Of a stretch of DNA of 19,670 bases, positions 7,815 to 15,282 are shown one piece after another. Position 1 is the stretch's first letter. Every line of letters starts with the position of its first letter. Both the position numbers and the translations under genes were made by a program. Below the pieces are notes generated by a model. The model saw only the letters and a program-made list of their open reading frames with translations. It searched no databases and was not told the DNA's origin. Where the stretch lies: positions 1 to 19,670 of the forward strand of contig DCUQ01000058.1 in NCBI GenBank assembly GCA_002327865.1, in the 5' to 3' direction. The stretch is from Syntrophaceae bacterium UBA2210 (GTDB lineage Bacteria > Desulfobacterota > Syntrophia > Syntrophales > UBA2210).

Positions 7815-8063
7815 AGCATAAGAAATGAAAGATAAAGACAAGAGAGGGCGGAACGGCCCTTACATATAATCATCATTAATAACCGGTTCCTGCCAGCCGT
7901 TATACCGTCTTTTCAACACACACCTGGTACCGGTTTCACGTACTCTGCCTTTTCAACCGGGAACCGGGCATTACAGATCGCGAACAGCCGCCATATGCCT
8001 GGTTATAATGGTTCGACTCCGGCGCCTGAGGCGGCAGCCTGCGCCGCCCCGATCTTCAATTCT
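7815..8063 (-). other. Gene-free gap between lpxA and lpxB
   Basis: No reading frame of recognisable family is present on either strand; the long plus-strand frame here is the antisense shadow of lpxA. The gap holds an imperfect hairpin soon after the lpxA stop (8021-8045), several ACCGG-type motifs (AACCGGTT at 7881, GGTACCGG near 7926, a repeated ACCGGG near 7956), a CTTTTCAAC direct repeat 40 bp apart (7909 and 7949), and a weak 5-bp hairpin at 7845-7860 just before lpxB. No T-run follows the hairpins, so none is a clear intrinsic terminator. Confidence 0.55.
8021..8045. repeat. Imperfect GC-rich hairpin downstream of lpxA
   Basis: Arms GGCGC/GCGCC and AGGC/GCCT pair with a three-base CTG bulge and a GGCA loop. 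It lies 18 bp past the lpxA stop on the minus strand. No U-tract follows, so RNA stabilisation or processing is more likely than intrinsic termination. Confidence 0.45.
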
Positions 8064-8837
8064 CTACCGGCAGATTCCCCTCTTGGAGTTCTCAATAAAC
8101 TCTATAAAGTGATCTACCTCGGGCGAACCCGTGATTTCATCCCGTATCCTTCGCACGGCTTCGGAAAGCAACAGGGACGATCTAAAAACTATTTTGTACG
8201 CTTTTTTAAGATCCTCCAGGGTTTTCTCCGGGAAACCCCGTCTCCTCAAACCGATAGTATTAAGGCCGTATGGCTTTACATGATTGCCCGCGACGGTAAT
8301 ATATGGAGGAACGTCCTGATTAACCGCGGATGCGCCGCTGATCATCGCGTGGCAACCTATCCGCGTGAATTGATGAACGCCCGAAAGGCCGCCTATTATG
8401 GCATAATCTTCAACATGTACGTGACCGGCCAGGTTGGCGACATTCGCCATGATGATATTGTTGCCCAGCTTGCAGTTATGAGCTACATGGCAATACGCCA
8501 TCAGAAGATTATTGTTCCCTATAACTGTCATGGCTATATCGGAAGCCGTCGCACGGTGTATGGTAACGAATTCCCGTATCGTATTATTGTCACCGATAAT
8601 AACGGGACATTCTTCCCCTTTGAACTTCAAATCCTGAGGAAGCGCCCCGATGGATGCAAACTGGGATATACGGCAGTTGCCACCTATTTTTGTCGGGCCT
8701 TCTATGACCGCGTGCGGCCCCACGACGGTACCCGTTCCTATTTCCACGTTCGGGCCTATAATGCTGTAAGGTCCGATTGTGACCTGTTCGCCCACAGTCG
8801 CTTCGGGCGATATTATAGCCGTTGGGTGAATATTCAT
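8064..8837 (-). CDS. lpxA: Acyl-ACP--UDP-N-acetylglucosamine O-acyltransferase
   Basis: LpxA performs the first step of lipid A synthesis, adding a 3-hydroxyacyl chain to UDP-GlcNAc in the cytoplasm. The 257-residue product has left-handed beta-helix hexapeptide repeats from residue 2 to about 185, then a helical C-terminus, close to the E. coli length of 262. H117 and H120 in CHVAHNC match E. coli H122 and catalytic H125. G168 in MISGAS aligns with E. coli G173, the acyl-chain ruler residue, suggesting a long hydroxyacyl substrate. The NHVKPYGLN and LRRRGF motifs are present. It starts 38 bp after lpxD, without fabZ between them. Confidence 0.96.
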   Translation of the reverse strand: MNIHPTAIISPEATVGEQVTIGPYSIIGPNVEIGTGTVVGPHAVIEGPTKIGGNCRISQFASIGALPQDLKFKGEECPVIIGDNNTIREFVTIHRATASDIAMTVIGNNNLLMAYCHVAHNCKLGNNIIMANVANLAGHVHVEDYAIIGGLSGVHQFTRIGCHAMISGASAVNQDVPPYITVAGNHVKPYGLNTIGLRRRGFPEKTLEDLKKAYKIVFRSSLLLSEAVRRIRDEITGSPEVDHFIEFIENSKRGICR

Positions 8838-8875
8838 ACTCTTTACTGCCCCTTATCTAAAAACGTGTTGACCTT

Positions 8876-9913
8876 TTATTGTTCTGTTTTTTCTTCCAGT
8901 AATTCTATTCTCTTTATCAGGGAATTTATCGTTTTTCTCATCTCCGGCAGCTTCGAAAAACATGCCTGAGCCCGCAACCAGTTGCGATGAGGCATGTGCG
9001 GCGATCCGGATACGATCTGACCAGGGGGAACATCTTCATTAACACCCGACTGAGCTCCGATCATAACGTTGTCTCCTATGGCTATATGCCCGACAAGTCC
9101 GACCTGCCCCCCCAGTATCACACTCCTTCCCAGTTTAGTACTGCCGGAAATACCGACCTGGGCAACAATAACGGAATTTTCACCGATAACGACATTATGA
9201 GCGATCTGGACCAGATTATCGATCTTGACTCCCCGTTTTATCCAGGTTTTTCCCAGTGTCCCCCGGTCTATGGTCGTATTTGCACCTATCTCGACATCGT
9301 CATCTATCTGGACAATTCCCACCTGTAGAACCTTGCGGTTTTCGGCTCCCGGGTTTGCGAAACCGAATCCATCCGCTCCCACAACTACTCCGGCGTGGAG
9401 CGTTACTCTTTTCCCTATGATGCACCTTTTGTATACGACAACGTTCGGGTACAGTACGGAATCTTCCCCGATACTCACCTCATCGCCCACAAAAACGCCG
9501 GGGTAAAGTACAGCCCTTTTCTCCACCCTGGCCTTCCTTCCGATGTATACGCCCGGATAAACAGTAACATCTTCCGCGATTTCAGCGTCCGTTTCAATAA
9601 AGGCCTCACGGCTCACCCCCGCGGAAACGGGTTCTTCCGGATAGAGAAGTGTCAGAACCATAGCCATGGCGGTATAGGGATCTTCGGTAACAATCAGATT
9701 CTTATCGGGGCTTGTAATCTCCGGAGAAACAAGAATTGCCGATGCATGGGTTTTTTCGAGCCTGTCCTTGTATTTCGGATTTGAAATGAAGGTAATATCT
9801 CCTTCACCGGCTTCGTCTATCCCGCGCACATTACTGACGAACAGATCGGCATCTCCCACTACCGTGCCGCCTATATATTGTGCGATCTCTTTCAGCTGTT
9901 TTCTAACCGTCAT
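8876..9913 (-). CDS. lpxD: UDP-3-O-(3-hydroxyacyl)glucosamine N-acyltransferase
   Basis: LpxD adds the N-linked hydroxyacyl chain in the third lipid A step. The 345-residue product has the N-terminal uridine-binding domain (about 1-100, with GDITFISNPKY). Hexapeptide repeats of the beta-helix run from about 105 to 310, and a C-terminal helix ends in a coiled-coil-like NSLIKRIELLEEK. The catalytic histidine in IAHNVVIG is residue 239, the same number as in E. coli LpxD. Other family motifs are GADGFGFA and the IDRGTLG stretch. It lies 14 bp after skp, the usual bamA-skp-lpxD order. Confidence 0.96.
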   Translation of the reverse strand: MTVRKQLKEIAQYIGGTVVGDADLFVSNVRGIDEAGEGDITFISNPKYKDRLEKTHASAILVSPEITSPDKNLIVTEDPYTAMAMVLTLLYPEEPVSAGVSREAFIETDAEIAEDVTVYPGVYIGRKARVEKRAVLYPGVFVGDEVSIGEDSVLYPNVVVYKRCIIGKRVTLHAGVVVGADGFGFANPGAENRKVLQVGIVQIDDDVEIGANTTIDRGTLGKTWIKRGVKIDNLVQIAHNVVIGENSVIVAQVGISGSTKLGRSVILGGQVGLVGHIAIGDNVMIGAQSGVNEDVPPGQIVSGSPHMPHRNWLRAQACFSKLPEMRKTINSLIKRIELLEEKTEQ

Positions 9914-9927
9914 TTAAAACCCGGCAA

Positions 9928-10452
9928 CTACTTCCTGGATTTATATTCCTTGTTGTATTCCTCTACTACTTTTTGCGTTATATCGTTCGCCTGGGAATAA
10001 AAAACAAGGCCGTTAGTACTCACGTCAAGTATGCATGCATACCCTTCTTTTTTGCCTATACTGTTCGCAATTTTGAACACTTCGGGAACAAGTTTCTGGG
10101 AGAGCTTTTGCTCCCGGACTCTCATCTCTTCATTGGCATCTTCGATAAATCTTTTGTAATCCTTATATTCCTTCTGATATGCAAGCTCTTTTTCCTTGTA
10201 AGCACCTTCCGTTATGACGGCCTTTTGCTTTTCCAGATCATCTTTCATATTCTGAAGAATGGTTTCTTTTTCCTGTATCTGTGCTTTTTTGTCTTCGACA
10301 AACTTTTTCAGCCCAAGGGTCGCCGCCTTCCCGGCCTCCGAGCTCGCGAGAACATTTTTTATGTCGATAAATCCTATCTTGTCGGCTCCTGCATAGCACA
10401 CACCCGCCGCCATAAAAGAAACCAATATCAGAAAACTTATAGCTTTCTTCAT
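9928..10452 (-). CDS. skp: Periplasmic OmpH/Skp-family chaperone
   Basis: Skp holds unfolded outer-membrane proteins in the periplasm for delivery to the BAM complex. The ATG at 10450-10452, with AGGGGG eight bases upstream, gives 174 residues. A TTG two codons earlier is less likely. A signal peptide (MKKAISFLILVSFMAAGVCYA) precedes IGFIDIKNVLASSEAGK, the conserved core start. A long charged helical region rich in Lys and Glu (about 35-115) forms the tentacle-like coiled coil, followed by the conserved C-terminal strand region EGYACILDVSTNGLVFY. It lies between bamA and lpxD as in many Gram-negatives. Confidence 0.92.
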   Translation of the reverse strand: MKKAISFLILVSFMAAGVCYAGADKIGFIDIKNVLASSEAGKAATLGLKKFVEDKKAQIQEKETILQNMKDDLEKQKAVITEGAYKEKELAYQKEYKDYKRFIEDANEEMRVREQKLSQKLVPEVFKIANSIGKKEGYACILDVSTNGLVFYSQANDITQKVVEEYNKEYKSRK

Positions 10453-10458
10453 AAACAA

Positions 10459-10622
10459 AACCCCCTGTCTTAATTTATTACGCTTTCATGTATCGGACCG
10501 TAATCCGAATGTTTATATGTACCGGCTCGACGGCGAACCGCCGATCCGCCATAAACGCTGTATACGCCACGGTTTCCGGTGAAGAAAACCGGTCGATCAT
10601 GCATATATCTTTACGATGGAAA
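10459..10622 (-). other. Intergenic region between bamA and skp
   Basis: The region has about 165 bp with no gene. It holds small inverted repeats: CCGGT/ACCGG at 10576-10592, CGGCG/CGCCG at 10531-10543 and TCGGA/TCCGA at 10493-10508. None is followed by a T-run. The AGGGGG ribosome site of skp lies at its left end. I see no strong promoter. Confidence 0.45.
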
Positions 10623-13268
10623 CTACATGAACATACCTATCGTAAACTCCCATCTGCTTTCCGGCTCGAAATCCTTTCTGTCGAGAACATATCCCCATTC
10701 CAGCCGCAGCGGTCCCATAGGAGAGTACCAGCGTATCCCCGCCCCTGCTGTTCTTCTCATATCATCCAGGTAATAGCCGCTTTCCCACGCATTGCCGGTA
10801 TCGAAAAAAACCACCCCTCTGACGCCGGCTTCCTCGATGAGGGGAAAGACAATTTCAGCGTTGAAGTTCAACATGGTCTCACCGCCGATGCAGTCGCCTT
10901 CCGAATCCAGGGGGCCTACATCCCGCAATCCCCTGAGAGAATTTATTCCGCCCAGGTAGAAATGCTCGAAGACGGGAACCTCTTTCCCTTCAAGACCATG
11001 CACGTAACCGATCCTGCCGTGAATACCGAACACCAGGTCCAGCGGCAGAGGGAAAAACCACCGCGAATCGGCCATATACTTCGCGAAACTGACATCGCCC
11101 TGAAAGATTGTTCCCGTTACCTCCGCGGAAAGCCTGTTTTTGGACCCTGTTGAGGGAAACATGATATCGTCCGTCGTATCCCGCGAGAGTGAAAAGGTAA
11201 CGCCGCTCGAGGTGGTTTCCCCTTCCTGGTCCTTTATATATTGCGATGCCGTGTCTTCTATATTCGTGATATCGTCGGTTTTCAAGCTGTACCTGACATA
11301 GCCCATCACATATTCGAACAGGGGGTAGCCCAGCGTCGTTCCAAAGCCTTTTGTGTCCAGATCATATGAGTCGTAATCATTTTCCGTATCCCATATCTCG
11401 AACTTGCTCCAAAGGGGCACGTCAAACAGCCAGGGTTCGACAAAAGACAGTTCGTAACTCGTTTTTGTAGATCCTAGGTAGCCGTTGAGACTCAGTATCT
11501 GCCCTCTTCCGAAAAGATTACGCTCGGATATCTGGGCCATGAAAATCAGGCTGTCCACGGCGCTGTATCCCGCTCCGACACTGAACATTCCGGTGGATTT
11601 TTCCTTTATGTGGACGTCGATATCCATGAGATTCTCATCGGCGCCCTTTCCCGTCTTGAAATCCACCTCTTCAAAATACCTTAGCCTGTTCAGTTGCATA
11701 TAGCTCGTCTTGAGCTTGCTGCTGTCATAAAGATCCTTTTCCACAACGGCGAGCTGCCTGCGTATCACCTTGTCCCGCGTCACCGTATTTCCCGTTATTG
11801 ATATGGTATTGATATAGACAAGATTCCCTTTGTCAACGTTGTAGGTTACATCGACTTTCTGTTCATCGGTCCTCGCCACGGTTCGCGGGACAATACTGGC
11901 ATAGGCATATCCCTCTTTACTGCAAACCTCTGTCAAAAAATCGATGTCCTTTACAATGGCCTCTCTGTCGAAATAATCTTTTGTGTTAATCTGAAGCTTC
12001 GCCGTCAGGTCGGACCTGGGGACGGTAAGTATATCACCCGTGATCTCGACTTTGCCGACCCTGAACTGCCTGCCTTCGATGATAGGTATCGTGACGTATA
12101 TCCATTCCCTGTCATGCGTGATTTCCGGTTCACCGACTTTCGCATCGATATATCCGTTGTTAAGATAAAAAACAGTCAGCCTGTTGGAATCCTGTTTTAA
12201 CTTTTCCTCATTAAACACACCGGAATCGGTGAGGAAATGGAATATACCCCATTCCGAGGTTTCCATCATGTCGCTCAGTTCCTCGTCCGTATACGCCTTG
12301 TTTCCCGCAAATTTAATCTCTTTTATATAAAGCTCTTTATTCTCGGTAATGTGAAATACCAGGCGGACACCCTTCTTGTTTTCATCCGTGCTGTATTCGA
12401 CTTCGGCATTCAGATATCCTTCATTCCTGTAGAGCGCTTTTATGTTCTCCATGTCAGATTTCAGTTTGTTCAGATTGAGCAACTGTTTTTCTTTAACGGA
12501 GATAACCCCTTCTATATCCGCTCTTTCGATTCCTTCATTTCCCTCGATATCCAGGCCTGTTATTAAAGGCATCTCCTCCAGCGTGAAGGTTATAACCTTT
12601 CCTTCGGACGTACTCGCAACCCTGGCGGCGACATCCTTAAAATAACCCATTTTGTATATGGCTTTTATGTCCGATGAGAGCCTTTGCTCCGAAAAAAGCT
12701 TACCCTTCGTGCTTTGCAGGACATTGTATATGGCATCATCTCCTATTCTGAGGTTTCCCGAGAACCTTACCTCAGTAATCCTCTGCCCCGCTAGTATCTT
12801 CAGAAGTACATCATTCTTCAACCGGGAGACCAGGGTATCCATGTCATTTCCCTGAGCGAAGATATTAAACCGATACCCGCTCCCGACGTTTATTACTCCG
12901 ACATCGGCACTCAGCATTTCACCCAGTTTGGTAAGACTTCCTATAACCGCAAAATCCGCACCCGCATTTTCCCCGACGGAAACAGCCGTCCGGTCATCCA
13001 GCGGCCTTCCTGCGATCAGATTTTCAAAAGCCTCCTTTTTGATAACCTCAACGTGCCCGGATTTCAGCAGTTCGGTCGCCAATCCGCCGGTTACCTGATC
13101 CCGCAGTAAATCAACATTTTCGCTGCTGTGTATCTCAAAGGGAAAGACGGCAACTTTTTCGATGCTTACCTGTTCACCGGAAGAATCCGGAGCGGATAAA
13201 GCAATTGCGGGCAACCATAGAATAAACACTGTTATGATAAAGAAAGTCACTATGCGCTTAGATATCAT
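10623..13268 (-). CDS. bamA: Outer-membrane protein assembly factor BamA with an extra N-terminal domain
   Basis: BamA folds beta-barrel proteins into the outer membrane. The ATG at 13266-13268 gives 881 residues and a good signal peptide ([20 protein letters not shown], cleavage near residue 25). An ATG four codons upstream has poorer spacing to its ribosome site. After the signal comes an alpha/beta domain (about 32-161) with VAVFPFEI and GADFAVIGSL, resembling the TolB-N/FlgO/CsgG-like fold. Five POTRA domains follow (about 163-234, 235-311, 312-399, 400-482, 483-558), then the barrel (561-881) with NLFGRGQ. The loop 6 motif usually written (V/I)RGF reads LRGL (778-781), and the chain ends FTIGMFM, with Met where an aromatic is usual. 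It overlaps lolD by 11 bp. Confidence 0.95.
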   Translation of the reverse strand: MISKRIVTFFIITVFILWLPAIALSAPDSSGEQVSIEKVAVFPFEIHSSENVDLLRDQVTGGLATELLKSGHVEVIKKEAFENLIAGRPLDDRTAVSVGENAGADFAVIGSLTKLGEMLSADVGVINVGSGYRFNIFAQGNDMDTLVSRLKNDVLLKILAGQRITEVRFSGNLRIGDDAIYNVLQSTKGKLFSEQRLSSDIKAIYKMGYFKDVAARVASTSEGKVITFTLEEMPLITGLDIEGNEGIERADIEGVISVKEKQLLNLNKLKSDMENIKALYRNEGYLNAEVEYSTDENKKGVRLVFHITENKELYIKEIKFAGNKAYTDEELSDMMETSEWGIFHFLTDSGVFNEEKLKQDSNRLTVFYLNNGYIDAKVGEPEITHDREWIYVTIPIIEGRQFRVGKVEITGDILTVPRSDLTAKLQINTKDYFDREAIVKDIDFLTEVCSKEGYAYASIVPRTVARTDEQKVDVTYNVDKGNLVYINTISITGNTVTRDKVIRRQLAVVEKDLYDSSKLKTSYMQLNRLRYFEEVDFKTGKGADENLMDIDVHIKEKSTGMFSVGAGYSAVDSLIFMAQISERNLFGRGQILSLNGYLGSTKTSYELSFVEPWLFDVPLWSKFEIWDTENDYDSYDLDTKGFGTTLGYPLFEYVMGYVRYSLKTDDITNIEDTASQYIKDQEGETTSSGVTFSLSRDTTDDIMFPSTGSKNRLSAEVTGTIFQGDVSFAKYMADSRWFFPLPLDLVFGIHGRIGYVHGLEGKEVPVFEHFYLGGINSLRGLRDVGPLDSEGDCIGGETMLNFNAEIVFPLIEEAGVRGVVFFDTGNAWESGYYLDDMRRTAGAGIRWYSPMGPLRLEWGYVLDRKDFEPESRWEFTIGMFM

Positions 13269-13926
13269 AAATTTTTCCATCCCTCAGGTTGATAGTGCGA
13301 GACATACTGTCAGCAAGTAATCTGTTGTGGGTAACGACAATGAGCGTGGTGTTATCCGCCCTGCCGAGATCAAGGAGCAGGTCCTGTATCCTTTCTCCCG
13401 TTTTCATATCAAGATTTCCCGTAGGCTCATCAGCAAGGATGACATCCGGCTTCATCATTATTGCCCGCGCTATCGCAACCCTTTGCTGTTCTCCTCCGGA
13501 AAGTTCCCCCGGTTTATGCGTCAACCTATCACCAAGCCCCACTTCCGTCAAGACAATCTCCCCCCGCCTGCAGGCATCTCCTTTCGGCATCCCGTTTATC
13601 AGGGCCGGCATGACGGTATTCTCCAGAGCGGTAAATTCGGGAAGCAAATGATGAAACTGGAAAACAAAACCGATTCTTTTATTTCTGAATTCGGCACGCC
13701 TGGGTTCGTTCCATTCGAAGATATCCGTGCCTTCGAAAAGTACGCTGCCGGAAGTCGGATGATCGAGCGCTCCGAGTATCTGAAGAAATGTGGTCTTGCC
13801 TGTCCCTGAAGCGCCCAGGATTGCGACGGATTCTCCCCTTGCAATGCCGCAGTCGATCCCTTTCAACACTTCAATACGATTTCCGTTCTTTATAAAGGTT
13901 TTCGTCAATTGCCGTACTTCGATCAT
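13258..13926 (-). CDS. lolD: Lipoprotein-releasing ABC transporter ATP-binding protein LolD
   Basis: LolD powers release of outer-membrane lipoproteins from the inner membrane to the carrier LolA. The 222-residue protein is a complete ABC ATPase: Walker A GASGTGKT (38-45), Q-loop Q90, signature LSGGEQ (142-147), Walker B VILADE with PTGNLD (162-173) and H-loop H200. The family-typical [15 protein letters not shown] is present after the Q-loop. It begins 15 bp after the LolC/E gene and its stop overlaps bamA, so membrane and ATPase subunits are made together. LolD belongs to the same subfamily as MacB and FtsE ATPases; the LolC/E neighbour settles the assignment. Confidence 0.95.
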   Translation of the reverse strand: MIEVRQLTKTFIKNGNRIEVLKGIDCGIARGESVAILGASGTGKTTFLQILGALDHPTSGSVLFEGTDIFEWNEPRRAEFRNKRIGFVFQFHHLLPEFTALENTVMPALINGMPKGDACRRGEIVLTEVGLGDRLTHKPGELSGGEQQRVAIARAIMMKPDVILADEPTGNLDMKTGERIQDLLLDLGRADNTTLIVVTHNRLLADSMSRTINLRDGKIYDI

Positions 13927-13941
13927 AACGTCATCCGTTTT

Positions 13942-15195
13942 CTATTCATACCTCAGCGCCTCGGCGGGGTCCAGTTTCGAGGCCCTCCATGACGGATACA
14001 ACGATGCCAGGAAACATATCAGCATCGCAGCGATAACGATAACGGTAACATCACCATAGTCTATCTTCGAAGGCAGATCGTTCAGATAATAAACATCCTT
14101 GGGCAGGATCTTGAAACCGAACAAGTCTTCCACCGACCGGCTTATCCATTCAAGGTTCAGAGCGACGGCAATTCCCGCAATACAACCCAGTATCGTACCG
14201 ATTGCTCCGATAACGATCCCCTCCAGCATGAATATTTTCATGATGCTTTTCGCCGTTGCACCCATCGATTTCAGTATGGCTATATCTTTGGCTTTTTCCA
14301 TAACCGTCATAATCAGGGTGGTAATTATGTTGAAGGCTGCAACAATCACGATCAGACTGAGAATGATAAACATGACCCTCTTTTCGAGCCTGAGCGCCGA
14401 AAAGAGATTCTTGTTCATTTCCATCCAGCTTCTTGCCCAGTAGGGATATCCGAGTTTTGCCTGAATATTCTTTGCAATCCTGCCCGCTCCGTCGATGTCG
14501 TTCACCTTGATTTCCAGCCCGGTGACGGTATTCTTCATGCCGAGGAATTTTTTGCAATTCTCAAGCGACATGAAAACCAGCGATGAATCATATTCATACG
14601 AACCTGAATCAAAAATGCCCACTACTGCAAATGTTTTTATCTTGGGGACAATACCCATGGGAGTTGAAATTCCCATGGGAAGCAATATCTCCACGGGGTC
14701 GAAAAGCACGAGTGCAAGATTCATGGCCAGTTCTTTCCCGATGACAACGCCGGGGAGACCTGTCTCGTTCCCCGGGCCGGAGAGATTATCGAGGCTCCCA
14801 TCCTCCATCTTGCCGAGATTTATAACGTCGGCAGATGTCTCGGTCGCCATGCCCCGCAGGACCACACCCGTTGCGCGCCCTTCGTTTTTCAGCATCGCCT
14901 GACCATATATAAACGGTGTGGAGGCTACGACGCCTTCGACCGAAGCGATTTTTCTGATAACCTCTTCATGATTTTCCATACCGCCGGTGTATTCCATAAG
15001 AACAATGTGAGAATTTATCCCCAGTATCTTGTCGCGAAGCTCGATCTCAAAACCGTTCATGACAGCCAGCACAATAATAAGCGCGGCGACTCCCAGAAAA
15101 ATACCCGCCACCGATATGAACGTATTGGCTGATATGAAGGTCTGTTTTCTTTTAGCCTTGAGATAACGAAGACCTATGAAGAGTTCATATGACAT
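13942..15195 (-). CDS. lolC: Lipoprotein-releasing ABC transporter permease, LolC/LolE family
   Basis: This is the membrane subunit that extracts lipoproteins from the inner membrane. The 417-residue product has four transmembrane helices (about 25-45, 272-295, 322-345, 382-400) and a large periplasmic domain between the first two. It has the N-terminal FIGLRYLKAKRK and the FtsX/LolC-family MGAT motif (310-313). The C-terminal family motif is YPSWRASKLDPAEALRYE. Only one LolC/E gene is present, so the transporter may use two copies of the same subunit, as in LolDF-type systems; this is inference. A ribosome site GGA lies upstream of the ATG. It follows lysS by 87 bp. Confidence 0.93.
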   Translation of the reverse strand: MSYELFIGLRYLKAKRKQTFISANTFISVAGIFLGVAALIIVLAVMNGFEIELRDKILGINSHIVLMEYTGGMENHEEVIRKIASVEGVVASTPFIYGQAMLKNEGRATGVVLRGMATETSADVINLGKMEDGSLDNLSGPGNETGLPGVVIGKELAMNLALVLFDPVEILLPMGISTPMGIVPKIKTFAVVGIFDSGSYEYDSSLVFMSLENCKKFLGMKNTVTGLEIKVNDIDGAGRIAKNIQAKLGYPYWARSWMEMNKNLFSALRLEKRVMFIILSLIVIVAAFNIITTLIMTVMEKAKDIAILKSMGATAKSIMKIFMLEGIVIGAIGTILGCIAGIAVALNLEWISRSVEDLFGFKILPKDVYYLNDLPSKIDYGDVTVIVIAAMLICFLASLYPSWRASKLDPAEALRYE

Positions 15196-15238
15196 AATTA
15201 TAAATCCGCAACATATCCAAGAATTTTTTTTGGCCTGA

Positions 15239-15250
15239 CGTTCCGGAACG
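15239..15250. repeat. 12-bp perfect palindrome between lysS and lolC/E
   Basis: The bases CGTTCCGGAACG read the same on both strands. It lies midway in the 87-bp lysS-lolC/E gap. It could be a protein-binding site or a small hairpin, but a chance palindrome is also possible. Confidence 0.35.
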
Positions 15251-15282
15251 GGTGTTATCGCCCCGGGAAAACCCCAACTCCG

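Noticed and set aside
8010..8020. GGTTCGACTCC, similar to a tRNA T-loop
   Set aside because: The flanking bases do not form a five-pair T-stem, and no anticodon or acceptor arm can be built around it.
7995..8969. Long plus-strand open frame of 324 codons
   Set aside because: It lies antisense to lpxA, which has unmistakable hexapeptide repeats and catalytic histidines. The plus-strand product has no family-like features.
10488..11153. Plus-strand frame of 221 codons spanning the bamA end and the bamA-skp gap
   Set aside because: It mostly mirrors the BamA barrel on the other strand and shows no domain or ribosome site.
15197..15202. Perfect minus-strand TATAAT before lolC/E
   Set aside because: It ends one base before the start codon, so transcription would begin inside the gene, and no -35 hexamer sits at a proper distance.
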